This document shows positions 33,317 through 41,648 of a DNA stretch of 45,503 nt, one piece after another (the stretch's first letter is position 1; each line of letters begins with the position of its first letter). Where the stretch lies: positions 1-45,503 of the forward strand of contig NZ_SSTC01000033.1 in assembly GCF_004801855.1 (NCBI RefSeq), in the 5' to 3' direction. The position numbers and the translations under genes are program-made. Origin of the DNA: Pseudomonas sp. A-1. GTDB lineage: Bacteria; Pseudomonadota; Gammaproteobacteria; Pseudomonadales; Pseudomonadaceae. Below the pieces are notes generated by a model that ran no database searches, was not told where the DNA came from, and was given only the letters and a program-made list of their open reading frames with translations.

Positions 33317-35422
33317 CTAGAGCGCCTGCGCCAGTCGTGTCGCGGCGCCGGTAGTGGTCGAGCGCCCCTGATGGGTCAGGTAGAAGCGTGCTAAATCGTC
33401 GGCGCGCATTGGCTTGCCGAACAAGTAGCCCTGGATTTGGCTGATGCCGATGGCATCCAGGTAGTCCTGCTGGCGTTGGGTTTCGACGCCTTCGGCGACT
33501 GTGCTCAGGCCCATGCTCTGGGCCATGACGGTGACTGCGCGGACGATGGCGCGGTCGCTGGGCGAGGCGACGATGTCCTTGATGAAGGCGCGGTCGATCT
33601 TGATGGTGTCGAGCGGGAAGCGCAGCAGGTATTCCAGCGACGAGTAGCCGATACCGAAGTCGTCGATGGCTATCTGGAAGCCCTGGGCGCGCCAGCCGCG
33701 CAACTGCTCGATGGTGCCCTGTGGGTCCTGCATGGCGATGCTCTCGGTGATCTCCAGCTTGATCTGCGTCGGTGGCACGCCAGCATCGCGCACCGCCGCG
33801 ACGAGCACTTCCGTCAGCCGGTTGTCTTGGAACTGGCGCGGCGACAGGTTGATGCTCATCTGCAGCTGGATGCCGAGGTTCTGCCAGGCGCGTAGCTGTC
33901 GGCAGGCGCTGCGCAGGATCCATTCGCCCAAGGCATTGATCAGGCCCAGCTCCTCCATGATCGGGATGAAGCGCGGCGGCGGCACCGGACCGACCTCCGG
34001 ATGCTCCCAGCGTATCAGCGCCTCGACGCCGACGATGCGGTTGTCGCGCAGCTGCAGCTGCGGCTGGTAGACCAGATGGAATTGACGGAAGTTCTCCTCG
34101 AGCGCAGTGCGCAGGGCAAGCTCCAGTTTCAGCTCGGTGCCCCTGTCGGTGTCGGACGGACGGGCGATGCCCAGTGGTCTGCCTTGCAGGCGGGCGAGCT
34201 TGCGGGCATCCCGGGCGGCCTGGATCATCTCCTCTGCATCGCCGGCGTGGTCGGGAAACAAGGCGATGCCGGCGGTCAGCGACACGAACAGCGCTTGGCC
34301 GTCGACGTCGAGTGGCTGGCTGGTGCGCGCCAGCGCCGCCTCGGTCTTGGCGCGCAGGCGGGACAGGTCGTTGTGCGGGACCAGCAGGGCGAACTCGTCG
34401 CCGGCCAGGCGGGCGGCATGCACCTCACTGGGCATCCCCTGTTGCAGGGCATGGGCGACGCGCGCCAGCACCAGGTCGCCGACTTTCATGCCGAGGGCAT
34501 CGTTGATGCGTCCCAGGCGACTGATGTCGAACAGCACCATGGCGATGCCGTACCCCGCGCGGCGGGCGCCCTCTATCGCGGTTTCCAGCAGGCGCAGGAA
34601 CAGCTTGCTGTTGGGCAGGCCGGTGAGCGTGTCATGCAGGGCCAGATGCTGGACCATCCGCTCGGCTTCGCGTGTCTGGGTGACGTCCTGCCAGGCGCCC
34701 TCGAACAACCGCGCGGGACCTTGCGTCGGGCTGTGCTCGGCGACCAGATGCAGCACGCGCATGCCGCCTCCAGCCTGCGGCAAGCGGACCTCTTGGTCGA
34801 GCCGGCTCAGCGCCGTGCGCGAGACATTCATGGCCTGGGCGAGACGCGTCCGGTCGTCGGGATGGACACGGGTGAGCAGCTTGTCGAGATGATCGACCTC
34901 CGCGGCGGCGATCCCGGCCATCTCGGCCAGATCCACCGACCACTCTAGGCAGTCGCTGTCGGTGTGCCAGGCCCAGAAGCCGAGGCGGGCGATCTTCTGG
35001 GCGTGGCTCTGGCGCAGCCGGGTGCGCTGCAGTTCCAGGCTGGTGCGCCGGGCGCGCAGGGCATAGCGCAGCCGCGAGGCGAGCAGCGGCCAGTTGATCG
35101 GCTTGGTGATGAAGTCGGTGGCGCCGGACTCGAAGGCCCGCTCCACGTCAGTGGTGGCATCGGCGGCGGTGAGCATGATCACCGGCGTGCCCGGCACGGC
35201 CTCGGACTCGCGCATCGCCCGGCAGGCGGCGAAGCCATCGAGACGCGGCATCATCACGTCCATCAGCACTAGATCGGGGCTGTCGCGCAGGAAAACCTCC
35301 AGGCCTTCTTGGCCGTCGGTGGCCTCCAGCAGTCGATAGCCCTGCTTGCCGAGGATCGACTTGATCAGCATTCGGGTGGACTGGTCGTCCTCGATGACGA
35401 GGATGGATTGCTCGGTATGCAT
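33317..35422 (-). CDS. Response regulator with PAS, GGDEF and EAL domains
   Basis: The 701-residue cytoplasmic protein has a REC domain (1-120, phospho-acceptor Asp55 in LVLMDVMMPR, Lys107), a PAS-like segment (about 145-250), a GGDEF domain and an EAL domain (about 435-690). The GGDEF motif reads A340-GDEF, a variant that can still be active in some cyclases. The EAL side looks fully competent: VEALIRW, INLSPRQF, LEITESIAM, IDDFGIGYSSL, IKIDRAFI, VAEGVET. Net c-di-GMP hydrolysis is therefore the likelier output, controlled by phosphorylation. It starts 28 bp after the hybrid kinase gene; AAGGAG lies 13 bases before the ATG. The frame stays open upstream into the kinase gene (see the C10 tract). 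Confidence 0.93.
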   Translation of the reverse strand: MHTEQSILVIEDDQSTRMLIKSILGKQGYRLLEATDGQEGLEVFLRDSPDLVLMDVMMPRLDGFAACRAMRESEAVPGTPVIMLTAADATTDVERAFESGATDFITKPINWPLLASRLRYALRARRTSLELQRTRLRQSHAQKIARLGFWAWHTDSDCLEWSVDLAEMAGIAAAEVDHLDKLLTRVHPDDRTRLAQAMNVSRTALSRLDQEVRLPQAGGGMRVLHLVAEHSPTQGPARLFEGAWQDVTQTREAERMVQHLALHDTLTGLPNSKLFLRLLETAIEGARRAGYGIAMVLFDISRLGRINDALGMKVGDLVLARVAHALQQGMPSEVHAARLAGDEFALLVPHNDLSRLRAKTEAALARTSQPLDVDGQALFVSLTAGIALFPDHAGDAEEMIQAARDARKLARLQGRPLGIARPSDTDRGTELKLELALRTALEENFRQFHLVYQPQLQLRDNRIVGVEALIRWEHPEVGPVPPPRFIPIMEELGLINALGEWILRSACRQLRAWQNLGIQLQMSINLSPRQFQDNRLTEVLVAAVRDAGVPPTQIKLEITESIAMQDPQGTIEQLRGWRAQGFQIAIDDFGIGYSSLEYLLRFPLDTIKIDRAFIKDIVASPSDRAIVRAVTVMAQSMGLSTVAEGVETQRQQDYLDAIGISQIQGYLFGKPMRADDLARFYLTHQGRSTTTGAATRLAQAL

Positions 35423-35450
35423 GGTCGTAGTGCCGCTCCTTGCCGGATCG

Positions 35451-38400
35451 TCAGTGGGCGTTCTGTTGCTGGGGGGGGGGCGCGGCGCCGTGCTCCGGGT
35501 CGGGATAGCGTTGCTGAAGTCTGCGCACGCTGGCTTCGGCCAGTTGCGCCAAGCGTTCGGCGCTGTCTGCCGGGACCGCCTGCCTGGTCGCGGCGTACTG
35601 CTCGATGTCGCACGCCAGCGCTGCCAGCGCCAGAGCACCGAGGTTGCCGGCACTGCCCTTGAGCCGGTGAGCCTCCTTGCGAACCTCGTCGTGGTCGCTC
35701 TTGGCGAGAGCGCTTTGCAAACGTGCGATATGTCCCGGGAGATTGGTGCAGAAGAAGCTCACGACCGTGTGCAGGTCGGTGCCCAGCGCCTCGTGCAGGG
35801 TGTCGAGCATGGCGTCGTCGAGTAACGTCGGCAGTGGCGGCAAGGCGGCGGGAGCCGTCAGTGCAGACGGCGGGGGAGCGAGCAGGGCAAGCATGCAGTC
35901 GAGCAGCTGTCGCACGTTGTAGGGCTTGCTGAGGATGTCGTCCATGCCCGCGTGTCGGCATTCGGCGACTTCCGGGGTGTTGGCATGGGCGGTGAGGGCG
36001 AGGATCGGTGTGCGTGGTTGGCCGCGCTTGTGTTCCAGGCGGCGGATCTCACGGGTGGCGGTGGGGCCGTCCATCACCGGCATCTGGCAGTCCATGAGGA
36101 TGATGTCGAAGCGTTCGCCGGACTCGATGCGGGCGACTGCCTGGGCGCCGTCCTCCGCCTCGTCGATCAGCGCGCCATGCTTGTCGAGCAGGCGCTGGGC
36201 GAGCATGCGGTTGACCGGGTGGTCCTCGACCAGCAGCACACGGCAGCCGCTAAGGCAGGGCTCAACGTCGGCGGCCGCCGCGCCAGTGGCGCGCGGGCTG
36301 TGCAGCGCACTGATCAGGGCATAGGCCAGCGCATCGGGGCCAGCCGGTTTGCTCAGGCACTGGTCGAGCACCTGGTGTTCGCGGGCCTCGATCTCCAGTT
36401 GATCGCTGGCCGAGGAGAGCATCACCAGACGCAGGCGTGGGTGCTGCTCGCGCAGCCGGTGCGCCAGCTCCAGACCGTCCAGTTCGGGCATCATGCGGTC
36501 GAGTACCGCCAGCTGCACGCTGGCTGCGTGTTGCGGGTCCTGCACCCAGGCCAGCGCATCGAGCGGGTTGCAGAAACCGTGCGGCTGCATGCCCCAGGCG
36601 ATGGCATGACGCTCGACGATCAGCCGGTTGGCCAGCACGTCGTCGACGATCAGCAGGCCGCGACCGGCAAGTTGTTCGGCGGCACGTTCGCTGGCGCTGC
36701 GTTCGCCGCAGGGGCTGTCCTGCAATGGCAGCTGCAGCTCGAAGAAGAAGCGACTGCCCTGGCCGGGCGTCGACTCCAGATGGATTTCGCCACCCATCAG
36801 CTCGACCAGGCGGCGGCTGAGCGACAGGCCCAGACCGGTGCCGCCGTACTTGCGGGTAGTTGATTCGTCGGCCTGGCGGAAGGAGTCGAAGATCAGCGGT
36901 TGCACCTCCGGGGCGATGCCGATACCTGTGTCGCGCACGGCGAAGCACAGCGCCCCCGGCGTGCGGGGTGAGCGACCGACGCAGAGTGCGACTTCGCCTC
37001 GCTCGGTGAACTTGATCGCGTTGCTGAGCAGGTTGAGCAGCACCTGGCGCAGGCGCAGCGGATCGCCAAGCACCTGCCGCGGTAGGCTGGGCTCGATCTC
37101 GATGATCAGTTCGAGCTGCTTCTGGTGGGCGCGGGCGGCCAGCAGCTTGGCAGTGTGCTCGACGATTTCACTGAGGTCGAAGGCGACGCTTTCCAGCTCC
37201 AGATGCCCGGCGTCGACCTTGGACACGTCAAGGATGTCGTTGAGCAGCGCCAGCAGCGTCTCGCCGGAGCGCTGGGCGATCTGCAAGTATTCGCGCTGCT
37301 CGGGGTTGAGCGGGGTTTCCAGCGCCAGGTCGAGCATGCCGATCACCCCGTTCATCGGCGTGCGGATTTCATGGCTCATGTTGGCGAGGAACAGGCTGCG
37401 CGCCTTCGAGGCCTGTTCGGCATGGTCACGGGCGCGCCGCAGTTCCTGTTCCAGGGCATGGCGTTCGCTGATGTCGAAGATCATGCCGTCGAGCAGCACT
37501 ACCTCGCCCTCGCCCTCGCCCTCGCCCTCGAGCGAGCGCTGGGTTTCGGTGACGATGTGGCCGAGCGACCAGACCCGCAGCAGGCGTCCGTCCTTGCAGC
37601 GCAGGCGGTATTCGGCCGAATAGCTGCCGCCCTCGGCAATGGCCCGGTGGCGGGCCTCGGCCAGGCGCGGCAGGTCTTCGGCGGGGATCAGTGGACGCAG
37701 GCCGCCGCTGTCGAGCAGTTCGCGACTGCTCCAGCCGGTGAGCTGCTCGATACCGTCGCTGAGAAACAGCAGGCTCCAGGCGTCGTCCAGCCGGGAGCGG
37801 AAGACGATGCCGGGGAGGTTGCCGATCAGCGACTGGATGAAGCGCTCCTGGCTGCGCAGGGTCCAGCGCATCCGCTCCCGGTAGTGTAGGAAGGTATTGC
37901 TGAGCAGTACGGCAACGATCAGCAGCAGGGTGCCGAACAGCACGGCATTGGCGATCAGCCCGCTCTGCAGCGCCGGCAGCGGATTGTCCGAGCTTGCGGT
38001 GCCAATGAAGCGTGCTGCCGCCATGCCGGCGTAATGCATGGCGGCGATGGCCGAGCCCATCACCAGGCCACCGAGCAGCAGTCTGTGCAGCGGGCGCAGG
38101 CGGGCGTTGTGCTCCAGGCCGAAACGGACCCACAGCGCCAGCATGGCCAGACCGGCGGCGAGCAGGATCGACAGGGCGAACCACCACGGGTCGTAGCGCA
38201 GCAGCGGTGCCATCCGCATGGCGGCCATCCCGCTGTAGTGCATGGTGCCGATGCCGGCGCCGACCAGCACGCCGCCGAGCACCAACTGGCGCCCCCGCAG
38301 GTGCGGGCGGGTGAGCAGCGACAGGGCGACCCACGAGGCCGCCAGGCTGGGCAGCACCGACAGCAGGGTGGTCAGCGGGTCGTAGCTGACCGGGCTGCAC

Positions 38401-38651
38401 AGGCGGAAGGCCAGCATGCCGAGAAAATGCATCGCCCAGATGCCGCCGCCCAGCGCCAGGGCGCCAGAGAGCAGCGCCACCTGGCGTTGCAGCACCGTGT
38501 TGCTGGTGCGGGCGATCCCGGCCACCTGCAGGCCCATGGTCGCGGCGCCGACCGAGAGCAGGATCGACAGGGCGACCAGCCAGAGATCGAAGGTGCCGTA
38601 CAGGTACAGGCTGGGGGCGACGGGGGCGAGCAGGAAAAACAGGTCGAGCAT
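35451..38651 (-). CDS. MHYT-PAS hybrid histidine kinase with two REC domains and HPt
   Basis: The 1066-residue membrane kinase starts with an MHYT sensor: about seven helices with MHFLGM (74), MHYSGM (137) and MHYAGM (205), thought to bind copper and sense O2, CO or NO. A PAS domain (about 270-400) follows, then HisKA (His427 in MSHEIRTPMNGVIGM), an ATPase domain (NLLSNAIKF, DTGIGIA, GGTGLGLS), two REC domains (Asp718 and Asp854) and an HPt domain (His995 in AHRLKGSAGNLGA). This is a complete phosphorelay. Residues 375-383 are a GE repeat encoded by a hexamer repeat, and the C-terminal tail is encoded over a C10 run. The start at 38651 is chosen for the MHYT N-terminus; its ribosome site is weak. 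The adjacent GGDEF-EAL regulator is the likely target. Confidence 0.93.
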   Translation of the reverse strand: MLDLFFLLAPVAPSLYLYGTFDLWLVALSILLSVGAATMGLQVAGIARTSNTVLQRQVALLSGALALGGGIWAMHFLGMLAFRLCSPVSYDPLTTLLSVLPSLAASWVALSLLTRPHLRGRQLVLGGVLVGAGIGTMHYSGMAAMRMAPLLRYDPWWFALSILLAAGLAMLALWVRFGLEHNARLRPLHRLLLGGLVMGSAIAAMHYAGMAAARFIGTASSDNPLPALQSGLIANAVLFGTLLLIVAVLLSNTFLHYRERMRWTLRSQERFIQSLIGNLPGIVFRSRLDDAWSLLFLSDGIEQLTGWSSRELLDSGGLRPLIPAEDLPRLAEARHRAIAEGGSYSAEYRLRCKDGRLLRVWSLGHIVTETQRSLEGEGEGEGEVVLLDGMIFDISERHALEQELRRARDHAEQASKARSLFLANMSHEIRTPMNGVIGMLDLALETPLNPEQREYLQIAQRSGETLLALLNDILDVSKVDAGHLELESVAFDLSEIVEHTAKLLAARAHQKQLELIIEIEPSLPRQVLGDPLRLRQVLLNLLSNAIKFTERGEVALCVGRSPRTPGALCFAVRDTGIGIAPEVQPLIFDSFRQADESTTRKYGGTGLGLSLSRRLVELMGGEIHLESTPGQGSRFFFELQLPLQDSPCGERSASERAAEQLAGRGLLIVDDVLANRLIVERHAIAWGMQPHGFCNPLDALAWVQDPQHAASVQLAVLDRMMPELDGLELAHRLREQHPRLRLVMLSSASDQLEIEAREHQVLDQCLSKPAGPDALAYALISALHSPRATGAAAADVEPCLSGCRVLLVEDHPVNRMLAQRLLDKHGALIDEAEDGAQAVARIESGERFDIILMDCQMPVMDGPTATREIRRLEHKRGQPRTPILALTAHANTPEVAECRHAGMDDILSKPYNVRQLLDCMLALLAPPPSALTAPAALPPLPTLLDDAMLDTLHEALGTDLHTVVSFFCTNLPGHIARLQSALAKSDHDEVRKEAHRLKGSAGNLGALALAALACDIEQYAATRQAVPADSAERLAQLAEASVRRLQQRYPDPEHGAAPPPQQQNAH
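35471..35480. repeat. Ten-base G/C homopolymer in hybrid kinase 3' end
   Basis: Ten G residues on the plus strand (ten C in the coding sense) encode the PPP of the C-terminal tail after the HPt domain. Such a length invites slippage. Removing one base would place the kinase in frame with the downstream regulator. Confidence 0.9.
37503..37530. repeat. Hexanucleotide repeat (CTCGCC)4 plus CTCG in kinase gene
   Basis: Four perfect CTCGCC copies, then CTCG, encode Gly-Glu repeats (residues 375-383) in a PAS-domain loop. Copy-number changes would keep the frame and change loop length by two residues per unit. Confidence 0.9.
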
Positions 38652-38805
38652 GGCTGGGGAACATTGCCGGTAAGGTGAAAGAAGCCGCGCGGGAAAAGCG
38701 TGGGGAGTCGCCCCTCGGCACGCTGCGGGGGCCTGCGGGGGAGGGAACAGGTGCCGCGTGGCTGCCGCAGTCCCCGTCCCCTTCATTAACTGCCGCTGGG
38801 CGGTG

Positions 38806-38840
38806 GCCCATCTTGATGGGCGTCAACGCCCCTCGGGGGC
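38806..38840. other. Two small hairpins between receptor and hybrid kinase genes
   Basis: GCCCATC/GATGGGC (38806-38821) and GCCCC/GGGGC (38828-38840) lie just after the receptor stop in the 211-bp gap. Neither has a proper T-run, so co-transcription of receptor and kinase cannot be excluded. Confidence 0.3.
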
Positions 38841-38862
38841 TCCGCCGACTGTCGGGCCGGGC

Positions 38863-40581
38863 TCAGAATGCCTCCCAGCTTTCCTCCGCCGTGGCGGCTT
38901 TGCCGTTGCGCAGCCGCGGGGCGAGCGCGTTCACCGGCCCCCGTGGCGGGAGCACCTCGTCGAATGCCGCCCGCATGTGCTGCAGATCGGGCTCAAGCAG
39001 CTGGCGGCTGTCGACCTTGAAGATCGAGATCGCCTGAACCAGCTCGCGCACCTGCGCCTGCAGGCTGCCCGAGACCTGCTGGGCGTGGTTGACCATGCCG
39101 GCGTTCTTCTGCGTCACGCCGTCGAGCTGAACGATGGCCTGGCTCACCTGGGCGATACCGGCGCTCTGCTCCGAGGACGCGGAAGATATTTCGCCCATGA
39201 TGTCGCTGACCTTGACGACCGACGCGATGACCTCGTCGATTGACGACTCCGCCGCCTTGACCAGGGCGACGCCTTCGCCGATTTCGCTGGTCGAGTGGTC
39301 GATGAGCTGGCGGATGTCCCTTGCCGCTTCTGCCGAGCGGCCGGCCAGCAGACGCACCTCGGTGGCCACCACGGCAAAGCCGCGCCCATGCTCGCCGGCG
39401 CGGGCCGCCTCGATAGAGGCGTTCAGCGCGAGGATGTTGGTCTGGAAGGCAATCGAGTCGATCAACTCGATGATCTCGCCCATTTTCTGTGCGGCCTCGG
39501 AGATCGCCGACATCTTGCGCACAACCTTGTGCATCACCTCGCCGCTGTCCTTGACCAGGCTGGAGGCGTGCTCGGACAACTGGTTGGCATGCTGGGCATT
39601 GCTGGCGTTCTGATCGACCGTGGTGGTGATCTCTTCCATGCTGCTGGTCGTCTGCTGCAGCGCGGCGGCCTGGTCCTCGGTGCGTGCGGCGAGGGCGTCG
39701 TTGCCCGTGGCGATGTTGTGGGTGGCGGACGATACGCTGTGGATGCTGCGGTTCACATCGAGGGCAATGCTCGACAGACTCTTGCGCATGGTGTCCATCA
39801 TGGCTGCCAGTTGGCCGATTTCCGTGCGGCCGAAGTTGGGGATCTGCACGCTCAGGTTGCCGGCGGCGATCTGCGAGTTGAACTTCATAGCCGCGGCGAT
39901 CGGGGCCTTGATCGAGCGCAGCGTGCGATAGCCGATGTAGGCGAGCACGGCGGACAGGCCGCCGAGCACGGCCAGCGAGGAACCGTCCAGCGCCTCCCAG
40001 ACGGGGACCGCCGCGGCCTGCGCGCCAACCGCGAAGCCGGCGCCGGTGCAGAGGATGGCGGTGACCGACATGGCCGGCAGGCGGAACTGCATGGACGAGG
40101 GGTTGAGCCGGGCGAGCTGCCCGAGCACGCCCTTGCGGCACAACACGCCATCCCTCAGGTAGAAGGCGCTGCGCCTGCCGGCAGCGATGTCGCCATAGAC
40201 CTCACGGGCCTGCGCCACGGCCTGGGCGTCGGCCTTGATGCGCACCGAGGCGTAGCCGACCAGGGTGTTGCCTTCGAAGTAGGGGGTGACGTGGGCCTCG
40301 ACCCAGTAGTAGTCGCCGTTCTTGCGCCGGTTCATGACCAGTCCGTTCCATTCCCGCCCAGCCTTGAGGGTTTCCCAAAGGTTGGCGAAGGCGGCTTTCG
40401 GCATGTCCGGATGGCGGACTATGTTGTGGTCTGCGCCATTGAGCTCATCCCAAGAGAAGCCGCTCACCGCGATGAACGCCGGATTGGCGTAGGTGATCCT
40501 TCCGGACAGGTCGGTACGCGAAATCAGGAAGTCGTCACTGTTGAGCAAGTACTCATGGGAGCCAATGGTTCCGAACAGCAT
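38863..40581 (-). CDS. Aer-like PAS methyl-accepting chemotaxis protein
   Basis: The 572-residue receptor has a cytoplasmic N-terminal PAS domain of the Aer kind (about 10-120, with ITYANPAFIAVSGFSWDEL and HNIVRHPDMPKAAFANLWE), which in Aer binds FAD and reports redox state. A hydrophobic hairpin (about 168-220) and a HAMP-like link follow, then a signalling domain with the conserved tip IDSIAFQTNILALNASIEAARAGEHGRGFAVVATEVR. There is no periplasmic sensor domain. The last residues ESWEAF resemble the xWxxF pentapeptide that tethers CheR/CheB. The ATG at 40581 has GAGGAAA six bases upstream. No cheA or cheW is nearby, so it should use arrays encoded elsewhere. Confidence 0.93.
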   Translation of the reverse strand: MLFGTIGSHEYLLNSDDFLISRTDLSGRITYANPAFIAVSGFSWDELNGADHNIVRHPDMPKAAFANLWETLKAGREWNGLVMNRRKNGDYYWVEAHVTPYFEGNTLVGYASVRIKADAQAVAQAREVYGDIAAGRRSAFYLRDGVLCRKGVLGQLARLNPSSMQFRLPAMSVTAILCTGAGFAVGAQAAAVPVWEALDGSSLAVLGGLSAVLAYIGYRTLRSIKAPIAAAMKFNSQIAAGNLSVQIPNFGRTEIGQLAAMMDTMRKSLSSIALDVNRSIHSVSSATHNIATGNDALAARTEDQAAALQQTTSSMEEITTTVDQNASNAQHANQLSEHASSLVKDSGEVMHKVVRKMSAISEAAQKMGEIIELIDSIAFQTNILALNASIEAARAGEHGRGFAVVATEVRLLAGRSAEAARDIRQLIDHSTSEIGEGVALVKAAESSIDEVIASVVKVSDIMGEISSASSEQSAGIAQVSQAIVQLDGVTQKNAGMVNHAQQVSGSLQAQVRELVQAISIFKVDSRQLLEPDLQHMRAAFDEVLPPRGPVNALAPRLRNGKAATAEESWEAF

Positions 40582-40665
40582 TGGTTATTTCCTCATTTTT
40601 CAGACATGGGAATCCCCTGCGCGAGCCGAATGCTAATTCAGGCGCTTTGAGCGGGGATTTCCGGC

Positions 40666-40677
40666 AGATATATATCT
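40666..40677. promoter_or_regulatory. AGATATATATCT palindrome upstream of the receptor gene
   Basis: A perfect 12-base AT palindrome, flanked by GG and CC, lies 85 bp before the receptor start. It could be an operator, but no regulator is identified. Confidence 0.3.
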
Positions 40678-40868
40678 ACCCGAGACCAATGGATGTATGC
40701 ATGCCTCTGCGCATCAGGCAGAAACATGCTGGCGAACGCCTAGAGGCTGGCGAAGATGACGGTGCATCAGACTATGCGCAGGCTTTCATTACCCTTGATT
40801 GTTATAAGGTTTTTAGTCTTGCCTTTCGCAAGTACGCCAATACCGTGAAAATAAAAAGCCAACGCTTG

Positions 40869-40887
40869 CCTCGCGATGCGAGGTTTT
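40869..40887 (+). terminator. Small terminator-like hairpin in the AT-rich gap
   Basis: CCTCGC-GAT-GCGAGG followed by TTTT. It points on the plus strand, against the neighbouring genes, so any transcript it ends would be an unrecognised RNA; it could equally be chance. Confidence 0.3.
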
Positions 40888-41155
40888 GACGTTGTATTTC
40901 TGGCGCCTTTACGGCGGATTAGATGATAATTATTATTTGGTGAAGGCTCTAATGGCCGCTTATTTTGTGTGGCATTATTGTTTCTAGCTTGTTTAAAGGT
41001 TACGGTTGGGATGATTTATCGTCAATTGCGTGCCGGCGAGTGTGCCGGCCAGCAAAATCGAAAGAGCCGAGAAGCAAAGGCGCGGTCCGGATGCGTGTCC
41101 TCCGGCAACCCAGGTCTCTGCAGTCTATTCGGGAGGCCTGGGTGGGGCATCCAGT

Positions 41156-41430
41156 TCAGAAGGCCTCCCCTTGCCTCGTGGGGCCTGTGCCGGTTGCTGG
41201 CGAGCTGCGCCGACCGGTTTTGCCGACGCGGCTGGCCAGCGTCGCGCCGCCCCGATCCACCGACCAGCGCTTGATCTCGCATGCCACGTCGGCACTATGA
41301 CGGGCCAGCTTGCATACTTCGCCGATGACCACCGCGAGGCCGCGCCCTTGTCGCCTGTCCTGGATCAGTTCGGTGCTCGCCTCGCCAGCCTTGCAGAAAT
41401 TGGCGAACCGAGGGGTGCCTGCAGAAGTTA
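41156..41430 (-). pseudogene. Decayed chemoreceptor signalling-tip fragment
   Basis: Translating the minus strand gives a stretch running FANFCKAGEAST, then GRGLAVVIGEVCKLARHSADVACEI (split here for reading), stopping at the TGA at 41158-41156. It aligns without gaps to the neighbouring receptor's FQTNILALNASI...GRGFAVVATEVRLLAGRSAEAARDI. GRG, the AVV core, EV, LA, S and A positions are kept, but many conserved tip residues are lost. Nothing of a sensor or start survives. It looks like a relic of a receptor gene, perhaps a duplicate of the adjacent one. Confidence 0.55.
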
Positions 41431-41605
41431 CGCTTGCCTTCGACCGAAAGCAGCCACTACTCGTAAGGATTTACGGTGACTCACGTCTGTCGATGCTTAT
41501 CGGCAATGTCGTTCAGGGTGTATTTAGCTTTTCAAGGCGGGATTAATGGTGTCTATCTTTGCTTGGTCTTGAGTGCTCGTGAGCGACAGGCAGTCACTCG
41601 TTTGC

Positions 41606-41629
41606 GGTAAAGGTAAAGGTAAAGGTAAA
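41606..41629. repeat. Hexanucleotide repeat (GGTAAA)4
   Basis: Four perfect GGTAAA units lie 20 bp beyond the stop of the REC-AraC gene, in its 3' untranslated region. Confidence 0.9.
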
Positions 41630-41648
41630 GTCTGGGATGGGATTCCTG

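Larger units (their letters stand above)
40582..41648. other. 1.07-kb non-coding region upstream of the receptor gene
   Basis: No convincing intact gene was found. Short open frames here lack the local codon bias and recognisable motifs. About 40760-41030 is AT-rich compared with the rest of the window. Items seen: palindrome 40666-40677, a small plus-strand terminator-like hairpin 40869-40887, inverted repeat GGGAGGCC/GGCCTCCC at 41131-41138 and 41162-41169, a decayed chemoreceptor fragment and a GGTAAA repeat. Confidence 0.6.

Noticed and set aside
33316-35653. Regulator gene read as starting at 35653
   Set aside because: The extension lies antisense-free but out of frame inside the HPt-coding part of the kinase; the ATG at 35422 gives the proper REC N-terminus. 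The open frame matters only for the C10 fusion idea.
40581-40889. 102-codon plus-strand frame starting in the receptor's start region
   Set aside because: No ribosome site or family motif, codon use unlike neighbours, and it overlaps the receptor's own control region.
41030-41479. 149-codon plus-strand frame in the 1.07-kb gap
   Set aside because: No recognisable protein; the opposite strand instead shows a chemoreceptor relic.
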